From HXMU1420-13 sp963691715 (GTDB taxonomy: Bacteria; Bacteroidota; Rhodothermia; Balneolales; Balneolaceae), in NCBI GenBank assembly GCA_963691715.1, contig OY829281.1:434001-498000 (forward strand): a DNA stretch of 64,000 nt. The letters are read 5' to 3'. Shown here piece after piece: positions 26,101 through 35,900 of the stretch (position 1 is its first letter; the number at the start of each line of letters is the position of its first letter). The position numbers and the translations under genes were made by a program. Under the pieces are notes generated by a model. That model was not told where the DNA came from and searched no databases. It was given only the letters and a program-made list of their open reading frames with translations.

Positions 26101-28228
26101 GATCGTAACTTTCATTAGTTCCATTAAATTCTATACCTGATCTAAGTCCTAATAGATTTGAATTAAGAGATGGTTCATTCCCTGTAGATGCAGTCGCAGA
26201 TAAATCAGGGCTTGTTCCACCTGTATTATCCGAACGATCACCCCAAATAGAGAGAGAACCATTTGGAGGTTGTCCTATTGTGAGATCTCCATCTCCGTCT
26301 GCATCTTGGGCATCGAAATGAAAAACATCATTGGGTTTATAGGTTATTATTTCCGTTAAAGCAGTTGGGAATTCAATATTCCTTGAAACAGAATTACTAT
26401 TTTCTGTTCCATCATTTACACTTATACTTAATGTTCTTGAAGTGCCTGTTGGAGTTGGATTTTGGTTTTCATAAACTACAGAACGAATGGCATTAATGTA
26501 TTTTAAAATAGATGCACTTCCTGTTAAGGTTAGAACACCGTTTATTGAATCCCAAGAACCAACTATTCCATTTTCATCAACAAAACTTAATTCATCTTCA
26601 CTTTGAACAAAACCACTACTAATTTCAATGGTTGCTCCTATTAAATCATTTAGATCTAAATCAGTAATGGTCAAATTATTGGTAATTGCAACTTGTCCAA
26701 AATTTGGAAAATATAAAATCGAGGTTTCTTCAACATCCGCTAATTCTGGAGGTATATTTACTTTTACTACTTCTACATTTCTAGATTGGGTATTACTGAA
26801 ATTATCACCGTCAAAGACACTAAAAGCGATAGTTTTTATATTTTCTATAGGAGCTGCTTTTGTATTGCGGTAAGTTATGGTTCTAAGTGCGTTTTCATAA
26901 TTGGTAAGTGATGTAGAACCAGTTAATGTTAAAATTCCATTAATTGAATCCCAACTTCCAGTTATGCCAAGCTGATCAGTAAATTCAAGAATATCTTCGC
27001 TTGATTCATAGTTATTTGTTATTTGAATTACTGCAGTTTCTAGGTTGGTATCATCACCATCGGAAATACTAATATTAGACGTCAATAGTAATGGAGAATC
27101 GCCTGAATTGTAGGTAAGATTGGGTGTTTCCATCTCTGAAACAACTGGTTCCGCATTAATTTGATCTATGAATGTAGACGGATTGTTTTGATTTGAATAT
27201 TCAGTAGCTATCCATGCGGAATCTCTCGTTATGTTCGAGATTCTGAATTCATCCATTATTCCTAAATATGGCCAAAAGTTAGATGTGCCTAGATAAAAAT
27301 CCTCGTCATCCAATTGGAATGATTGATTTGTATTATCAGCGGCTACTTGAGCTCCATTTACGTATATTTTCCTATCTCCATTTGATGCCCTTGTAACTGT
27401 TGCATGCGTCCAAACACCATTTGTAAGTAAAGAGGGTGATACTAAACTACTACTATTTACATGAAATCTAAATCTTCCAGTACCATCAACCCACAATGCG
27501 TATCCATTTGTGTAATTCCCTTTTGTAAATAAATCTGGACCAGAACCTAGATTTGCGATATTAAGCCAAAAAGAAATAGAAATATTACCTGTTATGTCTA
27601 AAGGGGAAGTTCCATTGTCTTCCACCAGAACTCTGTCGCTAGTATTATCAAATGTGATTCCACTGCTAATTTTTCCGGTTGATAAGATACTTCCATTATT
27701 TAACGCATCCGTTCCTTCTCCTGCTGCGTCTGGATAAGTATCAGCGGGTTGTTCTTCATTCAGGTGAAGAACCATTTTATAATTAGAATCCCATACACTT
27801 GTAGTAGATGGATTGCTTGTTATTAAGCTATTTCCAAAATATATATAAAATTCAGTATCGGTAGTGGTTGAAAGAACTGGAAAACGTACCCAAAATGTTA
27901 GTATTCCTTCAGACGTATTAGAAGAATAATTTTCAATTTGATGATTAAGAATAGTAACCCCGTCAGATGCTGTTAATACAATATCATAACCATTGGTGTT
28001 TGTAACAAATCCACCATCTGATGTAGTTCTTAAATCGGGATGTGTAAATTGAACTAAGACAGGAAAATTAGTAAGGTCTGAATCTCCATAAACTTCGCTA
28101 GCATTTACATGGATTTTTAGGCGTGATGCAAAGTCTGAAACTTGAGCAGCAGCTTCAAGATTGAAGGCCAACAAAATGATAAATATAAGAAGAGCGTAAG
28201 CGTTTTTGATTTTTTCCCTACCAATCAT
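20165..28228 (-). CDS. Giant T9SS-exported adhesin with LamG-like and cadherin-like repeats
   Basis: 2,687-residue surface protein. Signal peptide about 1-29 (ending AAAQ). A DUF2341 domain (about 35-135, NFPVLVQFTHPDL ... FYIYFGNS) is followed by a LamG-like lectin domain (about 145-345), then cadherin/Ig-like repeats of roughly 120 residues (units contain EDILEFTDQ.GI.GSWDS..G.LTLTG and ...AF.V.DG). These are interrupted by two further LamG-like domains with DADGDGD and WLDQSGNGHDF signatures. Ig-like stalk domains (LIDQFGNAVEESRVNVSV; IFNDGFSTSTITIQAKD) follow, and the last 85 or so residues form a type A T9SS sorting domain (SQNYPNPFNPSTTINFGL ... KKMTLIK). The tail directs export through the outer membrane and attachment to the surface. 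It lies upstream of and co-directional with the pilin/rotor locus (202-base gap), so it could be its adhesin; that link is inference. Confidence 0.9.
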   Translation of the reverse strand: MIGREKIKNAYALLIFIILLAFNLEAAAQVSDFASRLKIHVNASEVYGDSDLTNFPVLVQFTHPDLRTTSDGGFVTNTNGYDIVLTASDGVTILNHQIENYSSNTSEGILTFWVRFPVLSTTTDTEFYIYFGNSLITSNPSTTSVWDSNYKMVLHLNEEQPADTYPDAAGEGTDALNNGSILSTGKISSGITFDNTSDRVLVEDNGTSPLDITGNISISFWLNIANLGSGPDLFTKGNYTNGYALWVDGTGRFRFHVNSSSLVSPSLLTNGVWTHATVTRASNGDRKIYVNGAQVAADNTNQSFQLDDEDFYLGTSNFWPYLGIMDEFRISNITRDSAWIATEYSNQNNPSTFIDQINAEPVVSEMETPNLTYNSGDSPLLLTSNISISDGDDTNLETAVIQITNNYESSEDILEFTDQLGITGSWDSINGILTLTGSTSLTNYENALRTITYRNTKAAPIENIKTIAFSVFDGDNFSNTQSRNVEVVKVNIPPELADVEETSILYFPNFGQVAITNNLTITDLDLNDLIGATIEISSGFVQSEDELSFVDENGIVGSWDSINGVLTLTGSASILKYINAIRSVVYENQNPTPTGTSRTLSISVNDGTENSNSVSRNIEFPTALTEIITYKPNDVFHFDAQDADGDGDLTIGQPPNGSLSIWGDRSDNTGGTSPDLSATASTGNEPSLNSNLLGLRSGIEFNGTNESYDLPSNAILNSSEYSEKSFVLVFRTGSNISGLQIIYEQGAATRGYNLSIKNSVLYAYVWNVSEWSVGNQYKVVNLGSVEANTTYTLIASHDATSSNLADRTWRANVNGGSIVAVANVDTQRTHGGSPEIGATDGSRDPETNARISSEGNFFDGTIAEIISWNSVLTDTDFTNIYAFSKNKWENVEPVLSGIEVTNLTFTEGDTPITTTSSLLIANDDSLVYDKSIDSAKVVIFSGYESTEDILNLPAAIGGITANFDIVTGTLTLSGNETIANYQQALRSVTYQNTNVVNPSETTRRLAFAVYDWDDRSNIVTRRIDIVSINSSPELNNIETTILAFTENDAPTDITSTLSTSDPDNLNLEGATIAFTNNFILGEDELHFDDQNGIIGTFDALNGVLSLSGTSSVTNYQDALRNVTFNNTSTDPVTNLNREATFRVFDGTDSSNVQSRTISVTNLNTPPTLSNIETSSLFYLASDTTIITENLALSDPDNLDIQSAVLQISSGYTNAEDSLIFEEIFGITDSWDDSNGILTLTGPASRIDFESALRTVKYVNTAETPTDSPREISFTVNDGSDNSNSLTRTVSFSIPKSVSGLLLWLKGDEGVEEANSDPAEDGDNVLNWLDQSGNGHDFTSTGAIAPIYQSSVSTINSKPAIEFSGGSSNERLEDADAETQYLGGLSGLTIFFVIESDITSTDKGFWTTVTPNTTSNDRYFSLRYDAIGALGGASNVVTSGLRDLTGFSLESFEDAQTTEGQIVMLKWTTETTYEMYIDGVLSNPTSSTPIPSGTLDPSNLTTAILGQGPLDNNSSWDGLIAEVILYNNEISLPDQELIEDYLSNKYNVPIRLLTPALGGDAISADDANSVATFTTLSGPRVQESFAGEFSTGTYIFEAPSGFEWDDTGSNPTASVSPAFGGSTDLSISYTSRTKTQITFTITTNSTNNPAEINFGNFRVRPTSGIIPNFGTIKNVGTTGLGGTTDYGLLKIVPGNSTTLEFLQQPNSSNVNSPIIPSPRLQLIDQFGNAVEESRVNVSVSLNQISGSGNFDGSSITNVETNLFGVAEFDNLIIDETGTYSITISSTNLTDTTSNEFDVVILGELTNFLVQRVPSGNISDKLAGQNFNITIIGVDGIQDTVTTFNGTITLTSNCVIGSGAGTSPTFTNGILSSLTVSISNTGSCSLTATNTTGTEQGTSNTFNVTPGAASETTSTISANPSVIFNDGFSTSTITIQAKDAEGNTVLVGGDSFTLSVTSGTLSSIIDNNDGTYTSILTSSTNAGIATITGTLNAADLVNDAQVEFAEFNTQWQSQIGSVADARNWYDPNNWSAGAVPSNLDKVYIPASPSVGNEQPFVNQSNTVIQKIAIENTASITLSGGINFIVNDETAGDGNILGSNSDSLTVGGDLDIDNIDIGYVLLNGSILQSVFAPNTFSNLVINNPAGVRFIGNLSVTDSLKLLDGVLSLTDGSNLIANSKRYESGSIRMQNEITGNNGWRLISSPFSTTFGDLLDGTITQGYPGAFYDSNTSPGDTLQPNVFTKLENYSGTDNQRFRAPSSASTNVQQGQGIWLYVWGDIPGDSRYNEPLPDTLEAVGQEWDGNGDEVNFGITYTANADSGWNLIGNPFAATIDWDDNANWTKTNVESTIYVWDPAANAGNGEFLTWNGVTGTLGNGLIAPFQGFMVKANNTDPTLAVKKEAKTSGGSFLRKTMPKNSDSLSFKSENDNLYDIVRIGIAVKGENGRAKETHIMLSDDASKSKDKLDAYRLTTMAQTYFEFHSLLEDGTQLDINNLPIDFKTRYYIPLHFDSYEENLEVSGTYQIVWDDLRSVPDDWILTLFDNITGETINLLEEGEYIFNHSTKTKREKVNPLSPDYKIIAKSKSMSTRFTLMISIEQIERDVPMQPFLSQNYPNPFNPSTTINFGLDEQSDVLLEIYDILGRKIQTLINENREPGRYQTYFNARTLASGVYFYRLQANNNVFIKKMTLIK

Positions 28229-28320
28229 AACATTTTATAGATTTGCCAATATAAAAAATGCTTGATTTTAAGATGCTTACATTAATGTATTCTAATTCGA
28301 ATTATGACTATGTACAATCT

Positions 28321-29907
28321 TTATTTTATTAGGGTCATTTTTTTTGTCAAAATTTTATTTGGAGCTATAAGTCTGTAAAAATAAACCCCTGATGCTAATG
28401 AACTTGCATTAAAATTGACTTTATAGTTGCCTTCAAATTGATTTTGATCTACTAAGGTTTGAATTTTGCGACCAATTATATCATATACAATCAAAGAAAC
28501 TGGTCCAGCTTCATTTAAGCCATATTCGATTGTAGTACTTGGGTTAAAAGGATTCGGGTAATTTTGTGATAAATAGAATTGTTCAGGAATGTTAGCTTCA
28601 ATTTCTTCGGTGGTAATTCTCAGTGTAAATCGAGATCTATCTCCTCTTGAAGAACCTTTTAGTTTAAAATTAGATGCGATAGGAGATGAATTTTTCGTTA
28701 GTTTTGAAGAAACTGAATGAGTAATTGATAGATCTGGGGAACTCTTCATATCGTGGATTTCACCAGTCGAATGATCTATAAGATAAATTAGCCATTCCTC
28801 AGGAATTGTTCTGTGAATCTCCCAATCCAGTTGATATTCGCCATGAAGAGGGAGTCCATTTTTGTATGCATTCAATATTAAAGGTATGTGAATTCGATGA
28901 TTAAACTGTTTAGGAAGATTATTAATAGATAGCTGAGACCCATCTTCAAGTATAGAATAAAATTCAACATGCGTATTTGAAAAAGGAATTAGACGTAACG
29001 CATCCATCTTGTCTTTTTTATAATTACCATTTTCACTAAACATTATATTTGTTCTCTTGTGAAGGCCATCAATAGTAGCATCTAATTGAATTACTGGAAT
29101 GTCTTTTTCTATTCCTTTTCTAAGAAAACTATCACCTGTAGTTTTGGCGTTTAATTTCACTTTTAACGACGGTGAGGGGCCATTAGCTTTCACCCAAAAC
29201 CCTTGAAATGGGGAAATTAAACCATCACCAAGCGTTCCTGTTACCCCATTCCAAGTTAAATATTCTCCATTACCATTGTTTGCTGCAGGATCCCATATAT
29301 AAATCGAAGATTCGACATTTGTCTTTGTCCATTGTGCTTCATCATCCCAATCAATACTTGCCCCGAATGGATTTCCTATAAAATTCCAACCAGAATCAGC
29401 GGATGTTGTATAGGTAATTCCAAAATCAACTTCCGTTCCATTACCTGAAAATTCTTGTCCTTTTACATCCAAAGTGTCAGGAAGCGGATCATTATATCTG
29501 GAATCGTTTTCTATGTCCCCAAAAAAATAAGCCCATATTCCCTGACCTTGTACTAAATTTTCCGATGAATTTGCTGGTGCTCTAAACCTTTGGTTATCAG
29601 TTCCTGGATAACTTTCTAGATAAGTTAAAATATTTGGTTGTAAGGTATCACCAGGCATAGATCCGGTACTGTAAAATGCACCGTCATAGCCTTGTGTAAT
29701 CATTCCATCAAAAAAATCACCATAGTTTGAAGATACTGGTGAAGAAAGCATTCTCCAGCCTCTATTCCCTGTAATTTCGCGCTGGAATCTCAATTCACCA
29801 TTTACATAGGATTGTGTATTAGCTATAAGATTTTTACCGCTAGGTATTAGTACTTCACCATCAATTAAACTTAGCATGCCTTCAACTTTTACATCATCTG
29901 TAATCAA
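28321..29907 (-). CDS. 3' fragment of second giant adhesin (T9SS sorting domain), split by frameshift
   Basis: 528 residues that match the C-terminal quarter of the neighbouring 2,687-residue adhesin: LSLIDG.VLIPSGKNLIAN, ITGNRGWRMLSSP, SGWNFIGNPFGASIDWDD and a full type A T9SS tail. It has no signal peptide and its apparent TTG start is inside a continuous domain. Extending the frame upstream gives LVIDNNSQVLITDDVK, the direct continuation of IFNN at the end of the upstream fragment (paralogue: FSNLVINNPAG). One missing base near 29931-29938 explains the break. Alone, this fragment would not be exported. Confidence 0.85.
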   Translation of the reverse strand: MITDDVKVEGMLSLIDGEVLIPSGKNLIANTQSYVNGELRFQREITGNRGWRMLSSPVSSNYGDFFDGMITQGYDGAFYSTGSMPGDTLQPNILTYLESYPGTDNQRFRAPANSSENLVQGQGIWAYFFGDIENDSRYNDPLPDTLDVKGQEFSGNGTEVDFGITYTTSADSGWNFIGNPFGASIDWDDEAQWTKTNVESSIYIWDPAANNGNGEYLTWNGVTGTLGDGLISPFQGFWVKANGPSPSLKVKLNAKTTGDSFLRKGIEKDIPVIQLDATIDGLHKRTNIMFSENGNYKKDKMDALRLIPFSNTHVEFYSILEDGSQLSINNLPKQFNHRIHIPLILNAYKNGLPLHGEYQLDWEIHRTIPEEWLIYLIDHSTGEIHDMKSSPDLSITHSVSSKLTKNSSPIASNFKLKGSSRGDRSRFTLRITTEEIEANIPEQFYLSQNYPNPFNPSTTIEYGLNEAGPVSLIVYDIIGRKIQTLVDQNQFEGNYKVNFNASSLASGVYFYRLIAPNKILTKKMTLIK

Positions 29908-29927
29908 AACTTGACTATTATTATCTA

Positions 29928-32900
29928 TTACCAGTTGTTGAAAATATATGGATTTATGATAGTTTGAGGAGAACTACTATTAAAAATTATAGTACCTAAA
30001 TCTAAGTTAGTTAAATCTATGTTTCCTTTGATCGTTATGCTATCAGTATTACTTCCCAAAATGTATCCATCTCCGGTAATATCATTGGAAACAGTTAAAT
30101 TTATATTTCCATTTAGAAATAATTTAGCTTTAGTTTCTAATGCTAATTCTTGAATAGTTGTATTTGAATTTTTGATTACTGGAAATTCATTTCCATTATC
30201 AGGATCAGTAGGAATTAAAACAACAGAAGATGCAGTAGGGAGTGTACCAGTATTCCAATTTTGAGTATCAAACCAATTACTCGCATCTAAGCTAGATCCT
30301 AATTGACTAGTCCAAATATGACTGAATGAAGAAAATTCGACCTCTGCTTCATCTGTGATAATAACACCATCTAATGTTCCTGTGATGGTAGCAATCTCTA
30401 ATGCATTGGAGGAGGTCAAGTTTATGGTAGCAGTACCATCATTATTGTTAATTAATGAACCTAAGCTACCAGCATCAGAAAAAATTTCTACTGCTTTATC
30501 TGTAGAAGTTAAATGGTTCCCAAAAGAGTCTTTTAATTGTATATGGATTGTTGAGCTGCTTATTCCATCATTAAGAATTAAAGATGGTGATGCTGTAATT
30601 ATTGTCAACGTCGGATCGGAGAAACCTGGAGTTACGGTAAACGTATTACTATATCCTTTTTCTGCTCCATTGTTATTGGTAGCGATGATCTTGCAGCTAC
30701 CGATTTCTGAAAAACTAATAGTATGGCTTGAAAGCAAACCATCTGTAAAGTTTGCAGTTGATCCTACTCCCGAATCTAGGGCACAAGGTGAAGAAATACT
30801 AACCTTTCCATTGTATGAAGTGATTGTTTCTCCAGTACCGTCAATCGCTTTAATAGTAATCTTAAAATCTTGGCCTGCTTTTTTGGTACTTATATTTCCA
30901 CTTGGATAACGTTCAACAACAAACGCTGTCAATTCTCCAGGGGGAACAATATTAAAAGCTATACTTGTATCTGGGACTAACCCAGTACTTTGTGCAATTA
31001 GTTTATATTGTCCTGTTTCGTTTAATTTAAGGTCAGAAAACTCTATAATTCCTAAACTATTTGTTGTTTGATTAGTATCGCCACTTAATTTTCCATTAGC
31101 TCCTTGTTTACTCATGTTAACATTAATCGATGATTGTTCTGCAGTATTACCAAATTGGTCCAGTAAGCTTACTTTTGGATAGGGAGTTATTATGCTATCA
31201 ATAGCTGTGTTAGTAGGTTCTGTAGAAAAATTTAACTTATATGGAGCGCCAGCAATTATTCCAATATTACCGTAATTCGTATTTCCACCTTGGCCTGTGG
31301 TTCCTATATTCTTTAAATATCCTTCATTAGGAAAAAATCCTGTTGTGGGTCGTATTTCTAACCCATTAATAGTGAGTTTACCAGGATGAATTGTAGATTG
31401 TTTGGTAATTGTAAAGGTTACTTCAGAGGATGTGAGACTTGTAAAATTAGCGTCTAAATCTGTTGTTCCACCATAGGTATTAGTAATAGTTGTACTGGGA
31501 GAGCTACTAACGTTCCATTCAAACCCATTTGGTGCTACTAAAGTAAATGTCTCGTTTTCTTGAAGTTCACCATATACACGTTCCTGTATCGAAGGTCCGA
31601 TTAAAGTTGTATAGTTCAAATTTGTATAATCTGCCGATAGATTACTGCCATTAGATGCAGGCACAATATAACCGGTTAGTAAATTGTACTTGTCTGATAA
31701 GTATTCTTCAACTTTTTCTCGTTCATGATCGTTAAGTTTTTTGTTATATAAAATAACCTCTGCAACTTGACCATTCCATGATCTACCTGCGGAAATATCT
31801 TTTGGCCCTTTACCTAGTAAAACTGTAGTTGCACCTGAAATTTCAATATTAGGTATAGCTTCAAGTAGGTAGGGATTGTTCAAAATTCCATTTATATACA
31901 TTTCATAAGTGGACCCTGTTTTCCAATTAAGGTTTAAAATTTGACCATTTTTTGATTGTATATTTGAACTTGATTCTAGACTAGAATTATTTACTGCTAT
32001 TTTAATACCATCTTCCATTGTTGATAATCCTAAAACATCGTTTCTAATAGAGAATATCTCATCTGTTCCATCTGGAATATCAGTTATCCATAACCCTCTA
32101 TTGTTCGACATAGCATCACTTTTGCTTACAATAAATATGCTTAATTCAGATGTTCCATTAATATAGTTTTCACCATCATCGTCCTCGAAGTAGTCTCCAT
32201 CTCCAATAAAATCTATCGCTGGTTGATTATCAAAATAGGAAGAGCTATTAATTAAAGTTGGTCGAAGCCCAGATCCCGAATTACCAATGAAATGATTTGA
32301 ATTTCCACTTTGATCCTCCCAAGTAATAACTTCTCCAGATATGGTAGTATTTAGTCCCTTATCAGCTCTTAACCATAGTGTAAGTCCATTAATAGACTCT
32401 ACTGCATTCACTTCTATATACCGGTTTACTATATTACTTGATGCACCAAATACATCATATGCTTGAAAACTAAGTTCTCTAGTAGCACCAGATGGAGCAG
32501 GTGCATTATTTGTATATAATATTGATCTTAAAGCTAATTCATAATTTTCATAAGAAGAACTTCCGGTTAACAGCATTTTCCCCAAATCTTTATCATAATT
32601 TCCAATTATACCAGATACTGGGTTATAAATAAGCGAATCTTCACTCGAAATTAGATTATTAGTTATTTGTACTACCATACTGTCAATAGCTGAGTCTTCA
32701 GGATCATTCACTTTTATGGTATTTGTAATTCTCTCTTGGGAATTTGAATAGATTAAATTGGTAGTTTCAATATTGGATAATAACGGTCCTGAATTCGTAG
32801 TAGAGACATTGAAATCGCGGATCTCTGTGTTACTTGCTACTATCCCATTGTATACTGTGAAAGAAACTGTTCGTAGGATTTCAATAGGGTTAGCACTCTT

Positions 32901-35900
32901 ATTTTGATAAAGCACATTATTAAGAGCAGTTTGATATTCTTCAATACTTGCAGTACCGGTAAGTGTAAGTTCGCCTAATTCAATATCAAAATAGCTGGAT
33001 ATATTTTCAGTATCATTAAATGATAGCACATCCTCTACTTTGAAATAGTTATTGATTATCTTGATTTTTGCCCCTTCTACAGTAGAATCATCAACATTTG
33101 TGATGGTTGTATTTACATTGAAAGAAGATGGCGGATCACCTTCAATAAAGAGTTCAACTCCACCAGTAACTCCAGATAAAATTGGGGATGTATTAACATT
33201 TATAATATTTATAGATCTTGTCTGCACGTTGCTACTATCATTCCAATCAAATACTTTAAAGTCCACTTGCCGAATGGTAGTATTTGGTGATATTTGATTT
33301 GTATTGCTATAGGTTACAGAACGTAGTGCAGTTTCATAATCTTCTAAAGTAGTTTTTCCAGATAAGGTTAATGTTCCGGTACCTAAGTCCCAATTAGATG
33401 TTATATTTGCTGTATCTGTAAAACCCAAAGAATCTTCACTTAAATCATAATTTGAAGTCATTATCACTTTGGCACTATCAATTAGTGTATTGTCAACATC
33501 GGTTATATTAATTGTGTTGGTTATGTTAACGCCAGATTCACCTTCAGTATAATCTAAAGTGAGATTTTCAATTCCATCAATTAAAGGAGCTTCATTGCAC
33601 CATTTATCACAGAAATAGGAATACAAAGAACCCATTTGCCCACCAGATAAAGCTGTATTCCACGAAACTATCTCAGCAATATATCCATCAAATGCATTTT
33701 GAGTTACCGGATTATCTACAAAATCGGCTGGGTCAACTGTTCCTTTTTCTAGTCCAATAATTGCATTTCCATTATGTGAAGACATCTGTTCCACAGGTAA
33801 TGGATGTTGGGTTATTGGTTCATCATTTAATTTTGCTTCCCAAATACCAGTATTCGCATCATGATTAGCTACTACAATATAATTTGTATGTTTATTTGCT
33901 ACTCCTAAATTAATGGATCTGTATTGAGTTAGTTGCCAATTATTAGACCATGAAAAAGCATAGATTTGGCCATCTTTTATTGAAATACTATAACCATTTG
34001 TTCTTCCTCCTTGTTCATATACTACATGTAATCCAGTTAAATCTTTTTCAGAAGTTCTAAAAATTACTGCAAATGATTTAGCGTCATAATTGTCAGCTAA
34101 ATTTAATGTCTCACTACTCTCTAGTGTTAAACCAGACCCACTATTTATAATATTACGATTGAATTTAATAGCTCCACGTTCACCAAAATATTCAGGGTCA
34201 AAAAAAGGCTCTGTAGAAGGTGCCGAATTTAAAATATTTACAGAAGTTCCAGAAGTTGCAGAAAATGAACGATCAACCCAAGAACTAACATTTGTACTAC
34301 TTGATTGATCACTCGTATCTAAGTCACCATCGATATCTTGGCCATCATAGTGAAAAACTACATCTGCTATATCAGTTGAAGGGTCGGACAATGTTTGAAT
34401 TACGTAGGCATCTCTAGTCGAAGCATTACTGGTATAGAAAGGATCACTGACTGAAATACTAATAGTTCTGGTGTCTAAATTAGGTGTACTTGCATCTGTA
34501 TTTTGGTAGGTAATGGCTTTCAAAGCTGTTTCATAGTCTGCCACACTTGCTTTACCAGCAAGGGTAAGGGTACCTGTTGCAGAATTCCATGAACCTGTTA
34601 TTGAATTGGTATCTGTGAAATTTAAAATATCTTCGCTACTCACATAATTTTCAGATATCTGGATTTCTGCGGCAACAATTGAATCAGCAAATGAAGTATA
34701 TATAGAAATTGTTTCAGTAATTGATGCGGAGGAACCTCCAGCAGTCAAAGATAGCGGAGTACTTTCGAGATTTAATAGAACAGGTTTTTCTTCAGATTCT
34801 ATATAAAAAGAATTAGGATTACTTTGATTATTAAATTCGGTAACAATCCAATCTGCACTACGCGCAATATTTGCAACTCTAAATTCATCTATATTTCCAT
34901 TTAGCCAATCACCAGCCCATCCACCAAGTTGTCCAATTTCTAGTTCTCCAGCTCCATACGTTATTGAATTTGAGAGATCGCCATCTTTCGTTCCTTTTAC
35001 ACCGTTAACATATACTTTAATTTCGTCCGTACCACCTGCATCTTTATCGTAAGTTCCGACAACATAATTCCATGTTTCAACCATAGAAATCTCGGATTCA
35101 GCAAAGTTGTCGTATCTATTGATATAAAATCCTAACTTGGATTTGTTAAAGAATAAGCCATAGCCATCACTCCATCCATCATCAGTAGTTATTCCTCCTA
35201 CCGATTCCCAATCAGATATGTCATCAACACTATACACCCAAGCAGATACAGTAATGGCCGAGGAAGGAGCAATTGAAGAATTATTGCCGCAACTTAAATA
35301 GTCAGAACTAGTGTCAAATACGGAAGAACCATCAATTTGTGTGACTCCAGTTGTGTAGGAAACAGCATAATTCGTGCAGTTATTGGCATTAGATGTGGCA
35401 TCATTGCTTCCATTATCTAAATGGTATACCCCACTAAATTCATTCGACCATGTACTATTGGTGGATAAATCGGACGAAACGGAGGGATTTCCAAAATAGA
35501 TAAAAAAATAAGTGTCGGATGTGGTGGAAAGAGAAGGAAATCGCACCCATGCACTAACTTGACCTGTGGAGGGATCATAATTAGTTAGTTCATGGTCTAA
35601 CTGGGTTAGTCCATCGGAGGATGTAAATACTATATCATACCCATTGCTATTGGTTACATAACCTGAATTGCTTATGGTTGCAAAACTAGGATCAGTAAAG
35701 CTGACAAGGACCGGAAAATTAGAATGATCAGCAGATCCTTGAACCTGAGTATTGTCTATATAGAATTTCTTTCTAACATTATAACCCGTTAATTGAACAC
35801 TCGACCCTAAAATGTAGATACTTCTTGCAGCCACAGTGCTAGTGTAGAAAGGATCACTCACAGTAATACTTATTGTTCTGGTATTTACATTAGGTGAACT

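Noticed and set aside
20883..30909. Long plus-strand ORFs inside the adhesin genes (for example 22209-22724 and 30355-30909)
   Set aside because: Their Val/Ser-rich translations are antisense shadows of beta-strand repeats; no start context or family match.
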